A stretch of DNA of 64,000 nucleotides, from NCBI RefSeq assembly GCF_001298445.1, contig NZ_CP012036.1:4452158-4516157 (forward strand), in the 5' to 3' direction. The notes beneath the pieces were generated by a model that saw only the letters and a list, made by a program, of their open reading frames with translations, did not search any database and was not told the origin of the DNA. Numbering within the stretch: the stretch's first letter is position 1; every line of letters starts with the position of its first letter. Below, piece after piece: positions 56,773 to 64,000 of this stretch. The stretch is from Nostoc piscinale CENA21. Lineage in GTDB: Bacteria > Cyanobacteriota > Cyanobacteriia > Cyanobacteriales > Nostocaceae. The position numbers were made by a program, and so were the translations under genes.

Positions 56773-58162
56773 CTACCAAGGATTGCCAATCAATGTAAAT
56801 CCAGCCCAATAATAAGGATGAGATAATTCATCTTCATCAAGCTCATCCAACCCATGTAACTCTGAAGAAGCAGCACCACGAATGCGGGGATTATCTTCCA
56901 AACTAACACGCTCTTTGAGCATATCAATTTGAGCTTGTCGTAGTGCTTCTGACTTAATTGGATTAGTTTTTAGTTTGTCGTAAAATTGCAGCATCAAAGC
57001 CAATGTTCCGCCATCACTCACCTCCCAAAGACTGGCTAAAGCGGCTTTTGCGCCTGACTGTACAGCTAACCCAGCAAACCCCAATTCAGCTTGAGGATCA
57101 CCCAACGCAGTACGACAAGCACTTAATACTAATAACTGCACTGGAGGGTTATTGAGTCCTAAAGTTTTCAGTTCATCTAAGCGAATTTTTTTATCCCAAA
57201 ACTGGATATAAGATTTATCAACAGAACCCTGAGCAAATTCAGCATGGGTAGCTAAATGTACTATTCCAAAGGGATACTTAGCACGTTCTTTCTTGAGGTT
57301 TTTGAGAGTGAAGTTTTGGTTTAATAAAGACTTACCTTTCCAGTTATTATTAACAATATTAGATAACTCTAAGGGAACGGCAGGTAAAGGTTCCAGGTTT
57401 TGAAATTTCGATGCTCCCATTGCTAAAACCTGGGTTTTTGTAATATTTTTCAGTTGAAAATCTAAAAGACCGAAAGCCGGGATAATTGTTAAACTATACT
57501 TCTCAATTAAAAATGTTTTGCCATCAGAAGTTGCTGCTAAAGGCACAGTCCGTAAACCACCTCCTAAACAAAATATCAGATTATTAATACCTTGTGTTTG
57601 TAATTCAGATGCCAAGGGCATAATTAGGAAGTCATATATTTTTTTACCAGAAGCCAGATATCGCTTGCGCGAAGAACTGGGATTAGTAACATCATTGCGG
57701 AATTTTGTAACTAAGTTAGTCAATACCTCTTTTTTTGCTGCGGGGATACGTTTATGAATCGGTGGTTTATCTGGCAAAACCAAGATTAAATCGAGTTGGT
57801 CAGCAGTTGGTATTGCATATATTAAGGCACTTTTTTTTACCGACTCTTTGATTAATATTTTTGAGAACTTGAGTGATTTTGTTGACTTCAATAACTTGAT
57901 TTGAAGGCAATTTTACCTGCATATATTCATCATATTGCTGCTTCCAACCCCTTTCAATATGGATAACAGCCGAGTTAATATCTTCACTATCTAGTAATTT
58001 TCTAATAACTTCGGGTTGCAACCGAGATACAGGCAGTTTATTCTGTTTATATATTGGTGGAACTGCTTGAATTTCTGATTGGCTAAATTTGAGAAAATCC
58101 AGCCCAATAACAAATACACTGAAGGTTGAAAGAGCTAATAAATTTAGCCTACGCCTGTTCAT
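56773..58162 (-). CDS. CHAT domain protein with N-terminal anchor, frameshifted at an 8-base tract
   Basis: The start is at 58162: MNRRRLNLLALSTFSVFVIGLDF, a signal-anchor. A short helical region (QVIEVNKITQVLKNINQRVG) leads to the coding-strand A8 tract (57831-57838). Removing one A joins it to KKSALIYAIPTADQLDLILVLP, the typical start of a CHAT domain. The domain runs to 56773 with His at IVHLATHAEFAQ and Cys at LLVLSACRTALGD (residues 216 and 259 of the second frame). WAGFTLIGNPW is at the end. Predicted caspase-like protease outside or on the membrane. It is much shorter than the other two CHAT proteins in the window, with no TPR or WD40. Confidence 0.88.
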
Positions 58163-58345
58163 ATTTTTGTGGGGAAATATTATTAATAATTCTGACTGGA
58201 TTCAGAGAAATAAGTCAAAGTTGCGTTATGCAGCAATCCTAAATTATGACAAGTATTTCTCTACCTTGTCTCCCTTGTCCTCCTTGTCTATTTATGATGT
58301 CTGCACCCTTATGTTCAAATCATAACCTAAATTTCTAGGTGTTGA

Positions 58346-59068
58346 TTAAGAATGAGATTGGATTTGCTTTTGCTGTTCTTGTAGCCAAGCTTCAAAAAGT
58401 TCATTCAATAATCTTGCTTTCATCTGGTCATCGAGTTGGGCTGGGATGAGTTTTTCTAGGCGCAAAATCACAACCCATTCGGTTATTCGGGCTGGTGGTA
58501 AAACTTGACCGGGCTGACTGCTAGATAGCAACTGTACCATTCCGGGATGAATTGCTTGTAGTTCAACTGGGCCGACTAGCCCGCCAGTTTGGGCTTCTGG
58601 GCCTTGGGAGTATTCTTTGGCTAATTCTGCAAATGATTGTTCTTTGGCTTGGAGGCGAAAGTAGAGTTCTTGGACGAGTCCAATATCTTGAGTACGTAGT
58701 AGGGAATAAATGACTTTATCTAACTTGGCTTTGTTTTGAAAGAAGTATGATTCGAGTTTGTTACCCCAAGTAGCAATTTTGAATTTCTCGATTTTCAGTT
58801 TACGAATTGTTACCGATTCGAGTTGATTTACTGTTATACCATGATAAGCCATCCAGGCTTTAATGTCTGCATCAGTTTTTAACTGTCGTTCTAGGTAAAA
58901 CTGCTGTTGAGTGCGAGTAATTTCTTCTAATGTACATTCTACAGATGCGATCGCTTCATCAATGATTAATTCCCGGATTAGCTGCGGCAACATTTGGTAA
59001 CTTGCCAGTAACGGAATTAGCTCAGTAGCCTGAATTGTACGGTTGCCAATTTGGAGAGCTTCTGTCAT
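58346..59068 (-). CDS. Peptidylprolyl isomerase, parvulin (PpiC) type
   Basis: The 240-residue protein has a helical N-terminal SurA-like part (about residues 1-115), then a parvulin core. In the core, QELYFRLQAKEQSFAELAKEYSQGPEAQTGGLVGPVELQAIHPGMVQLLSS holds the diagnostic F.E.A..YS.........GG..G.... pattern. ITEWVVILRLEKLIPAQL is the last strand. No signal peptide is visible, so it should act in the cytoplasm. In cyanobacteria such proteins often accompany HlyD-type or peptide secretion genes, none of which is here. The start at 59068 gives the usual length. A terminator separates it from cytochrome cM on the same strand. Confidence 0.9.
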   Translation of the reverse strand: MTEALQIGNRTIQATELIPLLASYQMLPQLIRELIIDEAIASVECTLEEITRTQQQFYLERQLKTDADIKAWMAYHGITVNQLESVTIRKLKIEKFKIATWGNKLESYFFQNKAKLDKVIYSLLRTQDIGLVQELYFRLQAKEQSFAELAKEYSQGPEAQTGGLVGPVELQAIHPGMVQLLSSSQPGQVLPPARITEWVVILRLEKLIPAQLDDQMKARLLNELFEAWLQEQQKQIQSHS

Positions 59069-59179
59069 TTTTTATCTCAACTGCGATCGTCTCAGCCCGC
59101 AATTATTGTTACATATCTTAGATAGCAGGTGATAGGTTACAGCTGATAGATAACAGTCCCCTACTCCCAACCAAAAACT

Positions 59180-59210
59180 AAAGATGTAGGACACCGAATC
59201 CTACATCTTT
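59180..59210 (-). terminator. Rho-independent terminator of the cytochrome cM gene
   Basis: Twelve-base arms (AAAGATGTAGGA / TCCTACATCTTT) flank a 7-base loop. On the minus strand they are followed by TAGTTTTTGG. It lies 35 bases after the stop codon at 59245. Confidence 0.8.
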
Positions 59211-59244
59211 AATTAAATCTTCATTTTTTAAGATATGTAAACTC

Positions 59245-59619
59245 TTATAAGGTTTCCAAAAAGCTCAAAAGGTCTGCCATTTCTTGAGGACTGGGCTGAA
59301 ATTTGGGCATAGGAGGCGTTTCACCGCTAATTACTTGGTGAATCAACTTATAGGGAGATTTACGTTTAGAAACAGCTTGTAAACTGGGGCCGACTCGCCC
59401 ATCTGCTTGCCAACCATGACAACCAGCACAGTTAATTTGAAAGATAGCATTTCCCTGAACTGTGTCTCCAGCCAAGGAAAGAACGGTTTTAACGTAAGGA
59501 TCTGAGGCTTGTACCATTTGAACACCAAAGATGCCCAAAGGGATTGATAGCAGTATCGCTAGAACCAATAAGACGATACGCTGCATCAGAATTTCAGGTT
59601 TGGTAATCTGGTTATCCAA
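59245..59619 (-). CDS. cytM: Cytochrome cM-like c-type cytochrome
   Basis: The 124-residue protein has one N-terminal membrane or signal segment (RIVLLVLAILLSIPLGIFGVQMVQA). A haem-binding site INCAGCHG (CxxCH) is at about residue 64, and a PPMPKFQPSP methionine ligand region near 105. Total mature size is about 85 residues. This is the layout of cytochrome cM, the low-abundance cyanobacterial cytochrome thought to act near the thylakoid or cytoplasmic membrane electron transport chains under stress. It is shorter than cytochrome c6 and lacks its typical C-terminal pattern. Its neighbour is petG on the opposite strand. A start 11 codons inward (MQRIVLLVL) is also possible. Confidence 0.85.
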   Translation of the reverse strand: MDNQITKPEILMQRIVLLVLAILLSIPLGIFGVQMVQASDPYVKTVLSLAGDTVQGNAIFQINCAGCHGWQADGRVGPSLQAVSKRKSPYKLIHQVISGETPPMPKFQPSPQEMADLLSFLETL

Positions 59620-59826
59620 AAGGTTTGCTGTGAAAGTGTAAGGTTATAAAATTTTTCATTTCCTACACATAGCTTAAAAGTTCTTGATTTGTACCGCAAG
59701 CACAGGTGACTATTTTCTTATAAGCGGGTATTGCTCAAAAACACTGCTGCAAGCGGGATTCGCCGTAATTTGGTAAAATCAAAGGCGGGATATAAATAGT
59801 TAATAATTGCAAACAGGAGATTTAAA

Positions 59827-59940
59827 GTGGTTGAACCCCTGCTTTCTGGCATTGTGCTTGGTCTAATTGTTGTAACTCTCGCTGGTTTATTCTACGCTGC
59901 ATACAAACAATACAAGCGTCCCAACGAGTTGGGTGGTTGA
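59827..59940 (+). CDS. petG: Cytochrome b6f complex subunit PetG
   Basis: This short gene starts with GTG at 59827 and stops at 59938-59940. AGGAGA is placed 7 bases before the start. The 37-residue product begins [20 protein letters not shown] and ends YKRPNELGG, almost the standard PetG sequence. PetG is a one-helix subunit needed for assembly of the cytochrome b6f complex in the thylakoid membrane. It is divergent from the cytochrome cM gene and convergent with rsmD. Confidence 0.97.
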   Translation: MVEPLLSGIVLGLIVVTLAGLFYAAYKQYKRPNELGG

Positions 59941-59951
59941 TAAGCTCTAAG

Positions 59952-60072
59952 CCTGGGCGAATGGAATTCGCGGCTACACAAACTAAGTCCGTGTAGGCGG
60001 ACTCATCATAAAATCATAAGATTGAAACCCGCGCAGGCGGGTTTTGTCTGTGTAGCTGCGGTTTCCAACCGC
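59952..60072. repeat. Dispersed intergenic repeat, copy 2 (relative at 46789-46897)
   Basis: It starts GGCGAATGGAATTCGCGGCTAC and ends with CGCAGGCGGGTTTTGTCTGTG followed by TAGCTGCGG. It lies between the convergent ends of petG and rsmD and can fold into a long imperfect hairpin, so it may terminate both. It differs from copy 1 mainly in the middle. Confidence 0.75.
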
Positions 60073-60077
60073 CCATT

Positions 60078-60653
60078 TCACTCTATATCCCCATCATTGT
60101 CTGTAGTTGAGTCAATGACTCTGTAGAAAGTTAAGGCGGTATTACCGTAAACTTTGTGGCGAGAGATTTCCCAATTGGGGATGACTGGTGGTGTCCAGCC
60201 TTGGGGATTGTGTTCTACGGCGATTTCACCTTTGGCATCTAATAAATTATAGTTAGCGATCGCTTCTAGCACAGGTTGATATAATCCACTAGCATAAGGT
60301 GGATCAAAATAAATTCTGTCAAACTGTTTTCCTGACAAAACTTTTAACTGCTGAATTACATCACCACGTAATAGCTGCCATTGTTGTTCATTGCTGGCTA
60401 ATTGCTGCCAATTTTCTTGAATAATTGCACAGGCTCGGCTTGATTGTTCAATTCCTACTACCAAGCTGGCTCCTCTACACAAAGCCTCTGCTCCCATTGA
60501 ACCACTACCCGCGCACAAATCTAGCCAGCGACAACCAACAATTTCGCCTTGCCAAATATTAAATACAGCTTCTCTTACCCGTGCGCTCGTGGGTCTGGTT
60601 TCTTTCCCTGGTAAAGTTTTAATTGGACGTTTGCCGTAAATTCTCAAACTCAT
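60078..60653 (-). CDS. rsmD: 16S rRNA (guanine-N2) methyltransferase RsmD
   Basis: The 191-residue protein has the RsmD pattern: MSLRIYGKRPIKTLPGKETRPTSARVREAVFNIW at the N-terminus. The SAM loop WLDLCAGSGSMGAEALCRGA is at about residue 43, and the catalytic RIYFDPPYASGLY (D-P-P-Y) at about 114. RsmD methylates G966 of 16S rRNA in the assembled small ribosomal subunit. Length is normal. hisH follows 85 bases upstream in the same direction, so they may be transcribed together. Confidence 0.94.
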   Translation of the reverse strand: MSLRIYGKRPIKTLPGKETRPTSARVREAVFNIWQGEIVGCRWLDLCAGSGSMGAEALCRGASLVVGIEQSSRACAIIQENWQQLASNEQQWQLLRGDVIQQLKVLSGKQFDRIYFDPPYASGLYQPVLEAIANYNLLDAKGEIAVEHNPQGWTPPVIPNWEISRHKVYGNTALTFYRVIDSTTDNDGDIE

Positions 60654-60738
60654 GATTATTGGTCATTAGTCATTAGTCACTGGTCATTCAACATTTGCCA
60701 AGGACAAATGACAAATCACAAATGACAAATCACAAACC

Positions 60739-61374
60739 CTATGCTGCAATTTGTTCACGCACTTGAGAAACAAAATTAGAGAGGATTTGCAATCCTATAT
60801 TAGAGGATTTTTCTGGGTGAAACTGCACTGCCATGAGATTTTCTTTGGCAATGGCGGCTGTGATAGTTTGAGTACCGTGGGTAACAGTTGCAGCCCTAAC
60901 TTGCGGATCTGTTGGGTCAACATAATAAGAATGCACAAAATAAACCCAAGGGTTAGCGGGCAAATGTTCCCATAAAATGCTTTTTGGTTGGGTTAATTCC
61001 AGTTGGTTCCAACCCATGTGAGGAATAGTAATTCCTGGTTCATGCTGAAAGCGACGGACTTTTCCTTTGATAATTCCTAGTCCTGGTTGAGTTCCTTCCG
61101 CACTTGATTCAAATAAAATTTGCAATCCTAAACAAATTCCTAAGAAGGGTTTGCCAGATAATATCGCGTCTTTTATGGGTTGTTCTAAATTCCGTTCTCT
61201 TAAATGTTGCACTGCGGGATCAAATGCACCAACTCCTGGCAAGACTACCGCATCTGCCAATGATATCTCTTTAGCAGAATCTGTAATCTTGGGAGTTGCC
61301 CCAGCTTTTTCTATGCCTTTACAGACTGAGTGCAAATTTCCCATGTCGTAATCTACGACTGCAATAACTGGCAT
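60739..61374 (-). CDS. hisH: Imidazole glycerol phosphate synthase, glutamine amidotransferase subunit HisH
   Basis: The 211-residue class I glutaminase begins MPVIAVVDYDMGNLHSVCKGIE, with the nucleophile Cys in PFLGICLGLQILFESS at about residue 80. The catalytic His-Glu is in VQFHPEKSSNIG near 185. HisH releases ammonia from glutamine to HisF, which closes the imidazole ring in histidine biosynthesis. The GMGNLHS-type start (here DMGNLHS) and HMGWNQLE separate it from other amidotransferases. hisF is not in the window, as in most cyanobacteria where the his genes are scattered. The start ATG is at 61374. Confidence 0.96.
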   Translation of the reverse strand: MPVIAVVDYDMGNLHSVCKGIEKAGATPKITDSAKEISLADAVVLPGVGAFDPAVQHLRERNLEQPIKDAILSGKPFLGICLGLQILFESSAEGTQPGLGIIKGKVRRFQHEPGITIPHMGWNQLELTQPKSILWEHLPANPWVYFVHSYYVDPTDPQVRAATVTHGTQTITAAIAKENLMAVQFHPEKSSNIGLQILSNFVSQVREQIAA

Positions 61375-61432
61375 TGACCTGCTCCTTGTAAATTTATTAT
61401 GGAGGGTTTTTCTATTCTAAATAATAATTCTA

Positions 61433-61946
61433 ATGAAGAAAAGATTTTTATTAACTTCTTTTGACACTTGGTTAAGCGATCAAGATTCAAATTCATCGGA
61501 TGATTTATTACAGGAAGTGAGTCAAGTTGAATCGCTCCCCTATGATTTAAAATTTCTGCGGCTGTTACCTGTAGATGTGATGCTGGCTAGTTCCTGGGTA
61601 ATTCAAAAAAATTGAGGAGTTGCAACCAGATTACATTATCTGTTGTGGGATGGCTGCTAGTAGACAAAGGTTAAGTGTAGAGGAGGGTGCTAATCAAGGC
61701 GCGATTTTTTTGCCGACAGCAGTTAATTTGGAAAAATTAGTTTTGGGAACAGTAGCAACTGATATTAGTAGTGACTGCGGTAAATTTGTTTGCGAAGGTC
61801 TTTATTATGCAGTTCTTGACTATCTTCAGCAATCTAAACTGTCAACTCGTTGTATATTTGTTCACGTTCCGGTATTAAATCAAGAAAATTTGCTGGTTGT
61901 TCTAGCTGACTTCTTATTAATTATTAACAATTTGGCACTCATATAA
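61433..61946 (+). CDS. Pyroglutamyl-peptidase (C15)-like protein, frameshifted at a 7-A tract
   Basis: The first frame reads MKKRFLLTSFDTWLSDQDSNSSDD to SSWVIQK, where an A7 tract (61605-61611) leads to a stop. Dropping one A gives VIQKIEELQPDYIICCGMAAS and then runs on to the stop at 61946, one protein of about 170 residues. The C15 peptidase layout can be followed: FLLTSFD, L.LLPVD, DYIICCGMAASR, the conserved Glu region (VEEGA), TDISSDCGKFVCEGLYYAVLDY with the active-site Cys in D.G.FVC, and CIFVHVP for the His. It would remove N-terminal pyroglutamate from peptides. It is adjacent to DUF3370, whose start is 40 bases later. Confidence 0.8.
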
Positions 61947-61986
61947 AATAGTGTGCGTCTTTGAGGAAAAATCGTTACCTAAGTAT

Positions 61987-63345
61987 ATGTTGTCATTTTT
62001 ACTCAGTTTACTGATTTCACAAACCACACCTCCTACACCACCACCAGAAGAAGTTGTCCAACCGCAACAGGTTCTACCCTTACCAGGACAGTTAGATTCA
62101 GTGCCAACTTTTAATAGCAATAGTCCAGAATTGGTGTTGAAAGAAGGGATTTTATTATCTACTTTTCCTGGAGATGGTAAAAAAGTTCCAACAGCACATT
62201 TAAATTTTCCTTTCCGGGGAAGATTTGATATTTTCGCTCATCATGTTGCCAAAGCTGATCCGCCAGAAAATTTGCGATCGCTCTATCTCGGTATAATTTT
62301 GCATAACCCGACTGAGCAATCAGTCACAGTTAATATCTTGCAGGCGGCGAGTTATTTAAGTCAGCCAGATGCACCATTTATTGAACTACCGCCTTATGTC
62401 GAAGATGCGGCGGGTAAAGTATTTGCAGGGCCGGGCGATCGCGTCATGTCTGATATTATCAGAGGCAGAAGACAAGCAATTTTCCCCGCACAAATAGTCC
62501 TTGCACCCAAGCAAAGTCAAATGTTGCTCAATCTTCCAATTCCGGTGCAGGGTTTAACACCGCCATTAAATGGTCGTTCTACTTTAATGCGCTTGCGGAG
62601 TAACGGTACCGTCTACGCCGCTAGTTTAGCGATGTTTGCCAAAGATAATCCTGATGGTAGTGAACGTGCGCCGACTTTAGAAGAGTGGGAAAATTTATTA
62701 GATAACGGTGAATTATCCACACCACGAGATAAAACACCAACTCCCTTAGAAGAAACTGGGAAACCGAGAATTTACGGAAGAGTCGCGGGGGTAGCTGGCG
62801 GTTCCTTTTGGCGTGCATTTATAGTAGATAGTCCCAAAGCCCGATTTTTAACCGTTCCCCAACCGGGACAAGCAATTTCTTACGCGCTGAGTACCTTACA
62901 TGGCGGCACTTTGGGGACAAATCAAATTCAAAGTGCGCCGATGTTGGTGCGTTATCCCGACACTGCATATCGCGCACATGGTAACTATGCAATTCAATAC
63001 AATCTGAAGTTACCGTTATATAACAATACTGCTACACCAAAAACTGTGGCAGTGGCGATGCAAACTCCCATTAAAGAAGACCAGTTAGTTAAACCAGGAC
63101 TGCGCTTTTTTGCTACCCCAGCTCGCCAAACCTTCTTTCGCGGCAGTGTGCGGATACGTTACAAAGATGATAAGGGTATGCCACAAACTAAATTTGTGCA
63201 TTTAGTCCAAAAGCGGGGTCAACCAGGAGAACCACTAGTACTATTAAATATGAAAGCAAGCGATCGCAGATTAGTCGAAGTAGACTTTCTCTATCCCCCC
63301 GATGCAACCCCACCGCAGGTATTAACCGTGTCAACGCAAAGATGA
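61987..63345 (+). CDS. DUF3370 family exported protein
   Basis: This is a 452-residue protein from the ATG at 61987 (MLSFLLSLLISQTTPP), which makes a short signal-like segment; an in-frame GTG at 61951 would add 12 residues. A Pro-rich linker follows. Then comes a long beta-rich domain with FRGRFDIFAHHVAKADPPENLRSLYLGIILHNP, RGRRQAIFPAQIVLAPKQSQMLLNLPIPVQGLTPPLNGRSTLMRLRS and YGRVAGVAGGSFWRAFIVD. These blocks are those of DUF3370, common in cyanobacteria with unknown function, likely in the envelope or outside the cell. The stop codon overlaps an AGTGCTGAG short repeat. Confidence 0.88.
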   Translation: MLSFLLSLLISQTTPPTPPPEEVVQPQQVLPLPGQLDSVPTFNSNSPELVLKEGILLSTFPGDGKKVPTAHLNFPFRGRFDIFAHHVAKADPPENLRSLYLGIILHNPTEQSVTVNILQAASYLSQPDAPFIELPPYVEDAAGKVFAGPGDRVMSDIIRGRRQAIFPAQIVLAPKQSQMLLNLPIPVQGLTPPLNGRSTLMRLRSNGTVYAASLAMFAKDNPDGSERAPTLEEWENLLDNGELSTPRDKTPTPLEETGKPRIYGRVAGVAGGSFWRAFIVDSPKARFLTVPQPGQAISYALSTLHGGTLGTNQIQSAPMLVRYPDTAYRAHGNYAIQYNLKLPLYNNTATPKTVAVAMQTPIKEDQLVKPGLRFFATPARQTFFRGSVRIRYKDDKGMPQTKFVHLVQKRGQPGEPLVLLNMKASDRRLVEVDFLYPPDATPPQVLTVSTQR

Positions 63346-63360
63346 GTGCTGAGTCACCGA

Positions 63361-63397
63361 AGTTTGCTCAAGTCGGGGAACCCGACTTGAGCAAACT
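63361..63397. repeat. 37-bp perfect hairpin downstream of the DUF3370 gene
   Basis: Two 17-base arms (AGTTTGCTCAAGTCGGG and complement) flank the loop GAA. It is 16 bases after the DUF3370 stop codon. The stem is terminator-like but no T tract follows. The core CAAGTCGGG / CCCGACTTG resembles the arms at 3247-3279. Confidence 0.75.
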
Positions 63398-63478
63398 GGC
63401 GTGAGGTTCCCTCCGTTGTAGCAACTGGCGTTGCTGAGTAAAAATTCTTCCCCTGCACTCTGCACCCGCACCGACTTG

Positions 63479-63730
63479 CTAAGATTCTAGTGCTTGACGT
63501 AATTTCCGTTCTAACTGTGCGATTAAAAATTTGTTGTCAATCCTTTCTAATTCAGCAATAGAAACATCAGCGTTATTACGGACGGCTTCTAACCATTGTT
63601 CATACTTTTTATCATGTTCTTCCAACAGTTCTAAAGCTTCAGCAATTATTTCCTCAATAGTATGATATCTACCGCTACTGAGTTTTTCTTGAATAAATAT
63701 TTCGTGTCTTCGATTGAATTTGAATTTCAT
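63479..63730 (-). CDS. ParD-like antitoxin (ribbon-helix-helix type)
   Basis: The 83-residue protein from 63730 (MKFKFNRRHEIFIQEKLSSGRYHTIEE) has the ParD/CopG-like N-terminal strand and helices (FIQEKLSSGRYHTIEEIIAEAL). A charged C-terminal helix (DKKYEQWLEAVRNNADVSI.ELERID) normally wraps the toxin. An upstream in-frame ATG at 63757 would add 9 residues. No ParE or other toxin gene is next to it inside the window, and the upstream neighbour on the same strand is not toxin-like as far as visible. The antitoxin call is moderately sure. Confidence 0.72.
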   Translation of the reverse strand: MKFKFNRRHEIFIQEKLSSGRYHTIEEIIAEALELLEEHDKKYEQWLEAVRNNADVSIAELERIDNKFLIAQLERKLRQALES

Positions 63731-63784
63731 TATTAATCGCTCAAATTTAAATACCAAGGCGCGATCGCCTCAACATAACACATT

Positions 63785-64000
63785 TCAAACCTGTTGCAAA
63801 TAATACTCAAATCGCTCTCGTAGTTGTTCCACGGCTAAATTCTGAGTCCAGTATTCGACAAGGGCGTGACCAAATGCCCAAGCATTCCGATCAGGTGTAG
63901 CTGAATTTTCTAACAATAATGGCCACAGTGACATTAAATCAAAGTTAATTTTGGGGGAATTGTCTGTTTTTAATAGTGAAAATAACTCATAAGCAATTTG
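63785..64000 (-). CDS. Unidentified gene, 3' part only
   Basis: The minus-strand frame is open from base 64000 to the stop at 63785-63787; 71 residues are visible (QIAYELFSLLKTD near the start, WAFGHALVEYWTQNLAVEQL toward the end). It is soluble and helical. The start lies outside the window, so the family cannot be judged. It is 54 bases upstream of the ParD-like gene in the same direction. Confidence 0.6.
   Translation of the reverse strand, partial: QIAYELFSLLKTDNSPKINFDLMSLWPLLLENSATPDRNAWAFGHALVEYWTQNLAVEQLRERFEYYLQQV

Overview
The window comes from a cyanobacterium, most likely a filamentous heterocyst-forming member of the Nostocales. HIP1 octamers (GCGATCGC) occur throughout. Photosynthesis genes are present (psaK, petG, a cytochrome cM-like gene, the sensor kinase nblS), together with a protein carrying the Mo-dependent nitrogenase-associated C-terminal domain. 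Heptanucleotide short repeats (AGTGCTG, AATTCGC and CCCTACT types) of the kind known from Anabaena/Nostoc fill several gaps. No rRNA, tRNA or CRISPR array was recognised.

Layout. 1-7 kb: a truncated repeat protein, a fatty-acid hydroxylase-type protein, a frameshifted DUF2358 gene, nadA, a DUF433 antitoxin-like gene, a FitAB toxin-antitoxin pair and a membrane/coiled-coil protein. 7-11 kb: a 1301-residue polytopic membrane protein. 11-16 kb: a 21-bp tandem array, a CHAT-TPR protein, a HepT/MntA pair whose hepT is split by a 151-bp MITE, and a sugar-nucleotide epimerase. 16-26 kb: purD-nblS, two methyltransferases, a hydrolase, a pyridoxamine-phosphate-oxidase-like gene, tmk and holB. 26-31 kb: a CHAT-STAND-WD40 protein. 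31-38 kb: a cbiG-cobJ fusion, a Calx-beta/RTX metalloprotease and small secreted proteins. 38-46 kb: a WD40 protein with an unrecognised N-terminal region, a Uma2 nuclease-like gene, the Mo-nitrogenase-associated gene, a cupin, psaK, an acyltransferase and an ABC exporter. 46-55 kb: a very large NACHT-TPR protein downstream of an AAA-type ATPase. 55-64 kb: a GHL10-type protein, another CHAT protein, a parvulin, cytochrome cM, petG, rsmD, hisH, a pyroglutamyl-peptidase-like gene, a DUF3370 protein, a ParD-like antitoxin and a truncated gene.

Two themes stand out. First, the window is dense in signalling and conflict-type architectures: three CHAT (caspase-like) proteins, two STAND-type NTPases, two WD40 proteins and two long TPR arrays. 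The ATPase plus NACHT-TPR pair at 46.9-54.9 kb is the best candidate for a poorly described immunity or programmed-death system. Second, eight genes are frameshifted exactly at A or T homopolymers, and in every case the tract appears too long. Because holB, an essential replication gene, is among them, sequencing error or transcriptional slippage is more likely than true gene decay. Several small mobile or palindromic repeats are also present.
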